This document shows, in pieces, positions 43,883-44,336 of a stretch of 44,336 bases of DNA (its first letter is position 1; each line of letters begins with the position of its first letter). The DNA comes from an uncultured Desulfuromonadales bacterium (GTDB lineage: Bacteria; Desulfobacterota; Desulfuromonadia; Desulfuromonadales; Trichloromonadaceae). The position numbers and the translations under genes are program-made. The stretch covers positions 1-44,336 of the forward strand of contig CALZIZ010000020.1 of NCBI GenBank assembly GCA_945787465.1, given 5' to 3'. The notes below the pieces were generated by a model. That model was not told the DNA's origin. It was given only the letters and a program-made list of their open reading frames with translations, and did not search any database.

Positions 43883-44336
43883 TCACCAGGTTTCGCTAGA
43901 GCGCCGCACACCGGGGTCGGCGGGCAGGGCGGCCAGAAGTTCATCCACGGTACTTTTCAGCACCGGATGGCGCAGGTTCGGCGCCAGATCCCGCAGCGGC
44001 GCGAGGACAAAAACCCTCTCGTGCAGGCGTGGATGGGGCAGTATCAGATCGGGACCGCTGCAGACCAGCTGCCCCCAGAAGAGCAGATCCAGGTCCAGGG
44101 TACGGGGGCCCCAGTGCTCTTGGCGCTTGCGACCGAAACGGGCCTCGATCTGCAGGCACCGTCGCAACAGGTCTTCGGCGCTCAACTCGGTCTCGATGGC
44201 CAAGACGGCGTTGAGGTATGCCGGCTGACCGGGAGGACCGCCTACGGGCTCGGTTTCATACAGGGCCGAGGAGGCCAGCACCCTGATCCCGGGGACTTGC
44301 GAAAGGGCGTCTCGCGCCCCACGAAAAACAGCCGCC
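43883..44336 (-). CDS. folK: 2-amino-4-hydroxy-6-hydroxymethyldihydropteridine diphosphokinase (5' end outside window)
   Basis: The frame stays open to the window edge, so the gene starts beyond 44336; the frame from 44335 begins AAVFRGARDALSQVPGIRVL. HPPK signatures follow: SSALYETEPVGGPPGQPAYL, then RKRQEHWGPRTLDLDLLFWG with the magnesium aspartates, and LPHPRLHERVFVLAPLRDLA. It transfers pyrophosphate to the pterin in folate synthesis. Stop at 43883, four bases before the PP0621-like start. Confidence 0.93.
   Translation of the reverse strand, partial: AAVFRGARDALSQVPGIRVLASSALYETEPVGGPPGQPAYLNAVLAIETELSAEDLLRRCLQIEARFGRKRQEHWGPRTLDLDLLFWGQLVCSGPDLILPHPRLHERVFVLAPLRDLAPNLRHPVLKSTVDELLAALPADPGVRRSSETW

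Overview
This 44.3 kb window looks like a chromosomal segment of a Desulfuromonadales-type (Geobacter/Desulfuromonas/Pelobacter-like) delta-proteobacterium. The main pointers are an SfrB-SfrA pair (NADPH:acceptor oxidoreductase, first described as the soluble Fe(III) reductase of Geobacter), the order def-fmt-htpX-rsmB-rpe, a heme-c sensor of the DUF3365 type, and a homocysteine methyltransferase/MTHFR fusion. No rRNA, tRNA or CRISPR was seen. Species-level placement is inference.

Region 1 (1-8290) is a stress/lipid locus next to a B12-dependent photoreceptor repressor. On the minus strand lie DUF2177, a ChaN-like protein, the UV-damage endonuclease UvsE, an NDH-2-like flavoprotein, a DUF1295 membrane protein, a COG2907-type FAD protein and a DUF1365-CFA-synthase fusion cut by the window edge. 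Genes overlap or nearly touch, as in one operon. Diverging from them is a LitR/CarH-type MerR regulator with the Wx9EH cap and ExHxxG cobalamin motifs, followed by a PPOX-fold protein. The simplest reading is light-induced UV repair plus membrane fatty-acid modification.

Region 2 (8290-19465) is accessory and worn: a frameshifted YciI-like gene and a C39-like protein with integron-attC-like edges, a B12-radical SAM/TetR operon with a palindrome in its promoter, a periplasmic KatG in a segment flanked by a 43-bp direct repeat and a broken IS1595-type transposase, a divergent VOC/HxlR pair with a perfect 16-bp palindrome, a thioesterase next to a degenerate mutM tail, and several palindromic repeats.

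Region 3 (19466-29734) holds a broken acyl-CoA synthetase, an alpha/beta hydrolase, a Spy/CpxP protein, a VirB1-like transglycosylase, a cupin, the sfrBA operon, a small lipoprotein and a glutaredoxin.

Region 4 (29715-44336) is mostly core metabolism on the minus strand: homocysteine methyltransferase/MTHFR, heme sensor, CoA-Nudix hydrolase, rpe, rsmB, htpX, fmt, def, sucC-sucD, transaldolase, PP0621-like protein and folK (cut by the window edge). Its gaps carry MITE-like palindromes (one family present twice) and arrays of 7-8 base repeats. Two core genes, htpX and sucC, carry frame-breaking changes (a 16-bp tandem duplication and an inferred 8-bp deletion). With four older-looking broken genes this is either real decay or assembly error, and it should be settled with reads.
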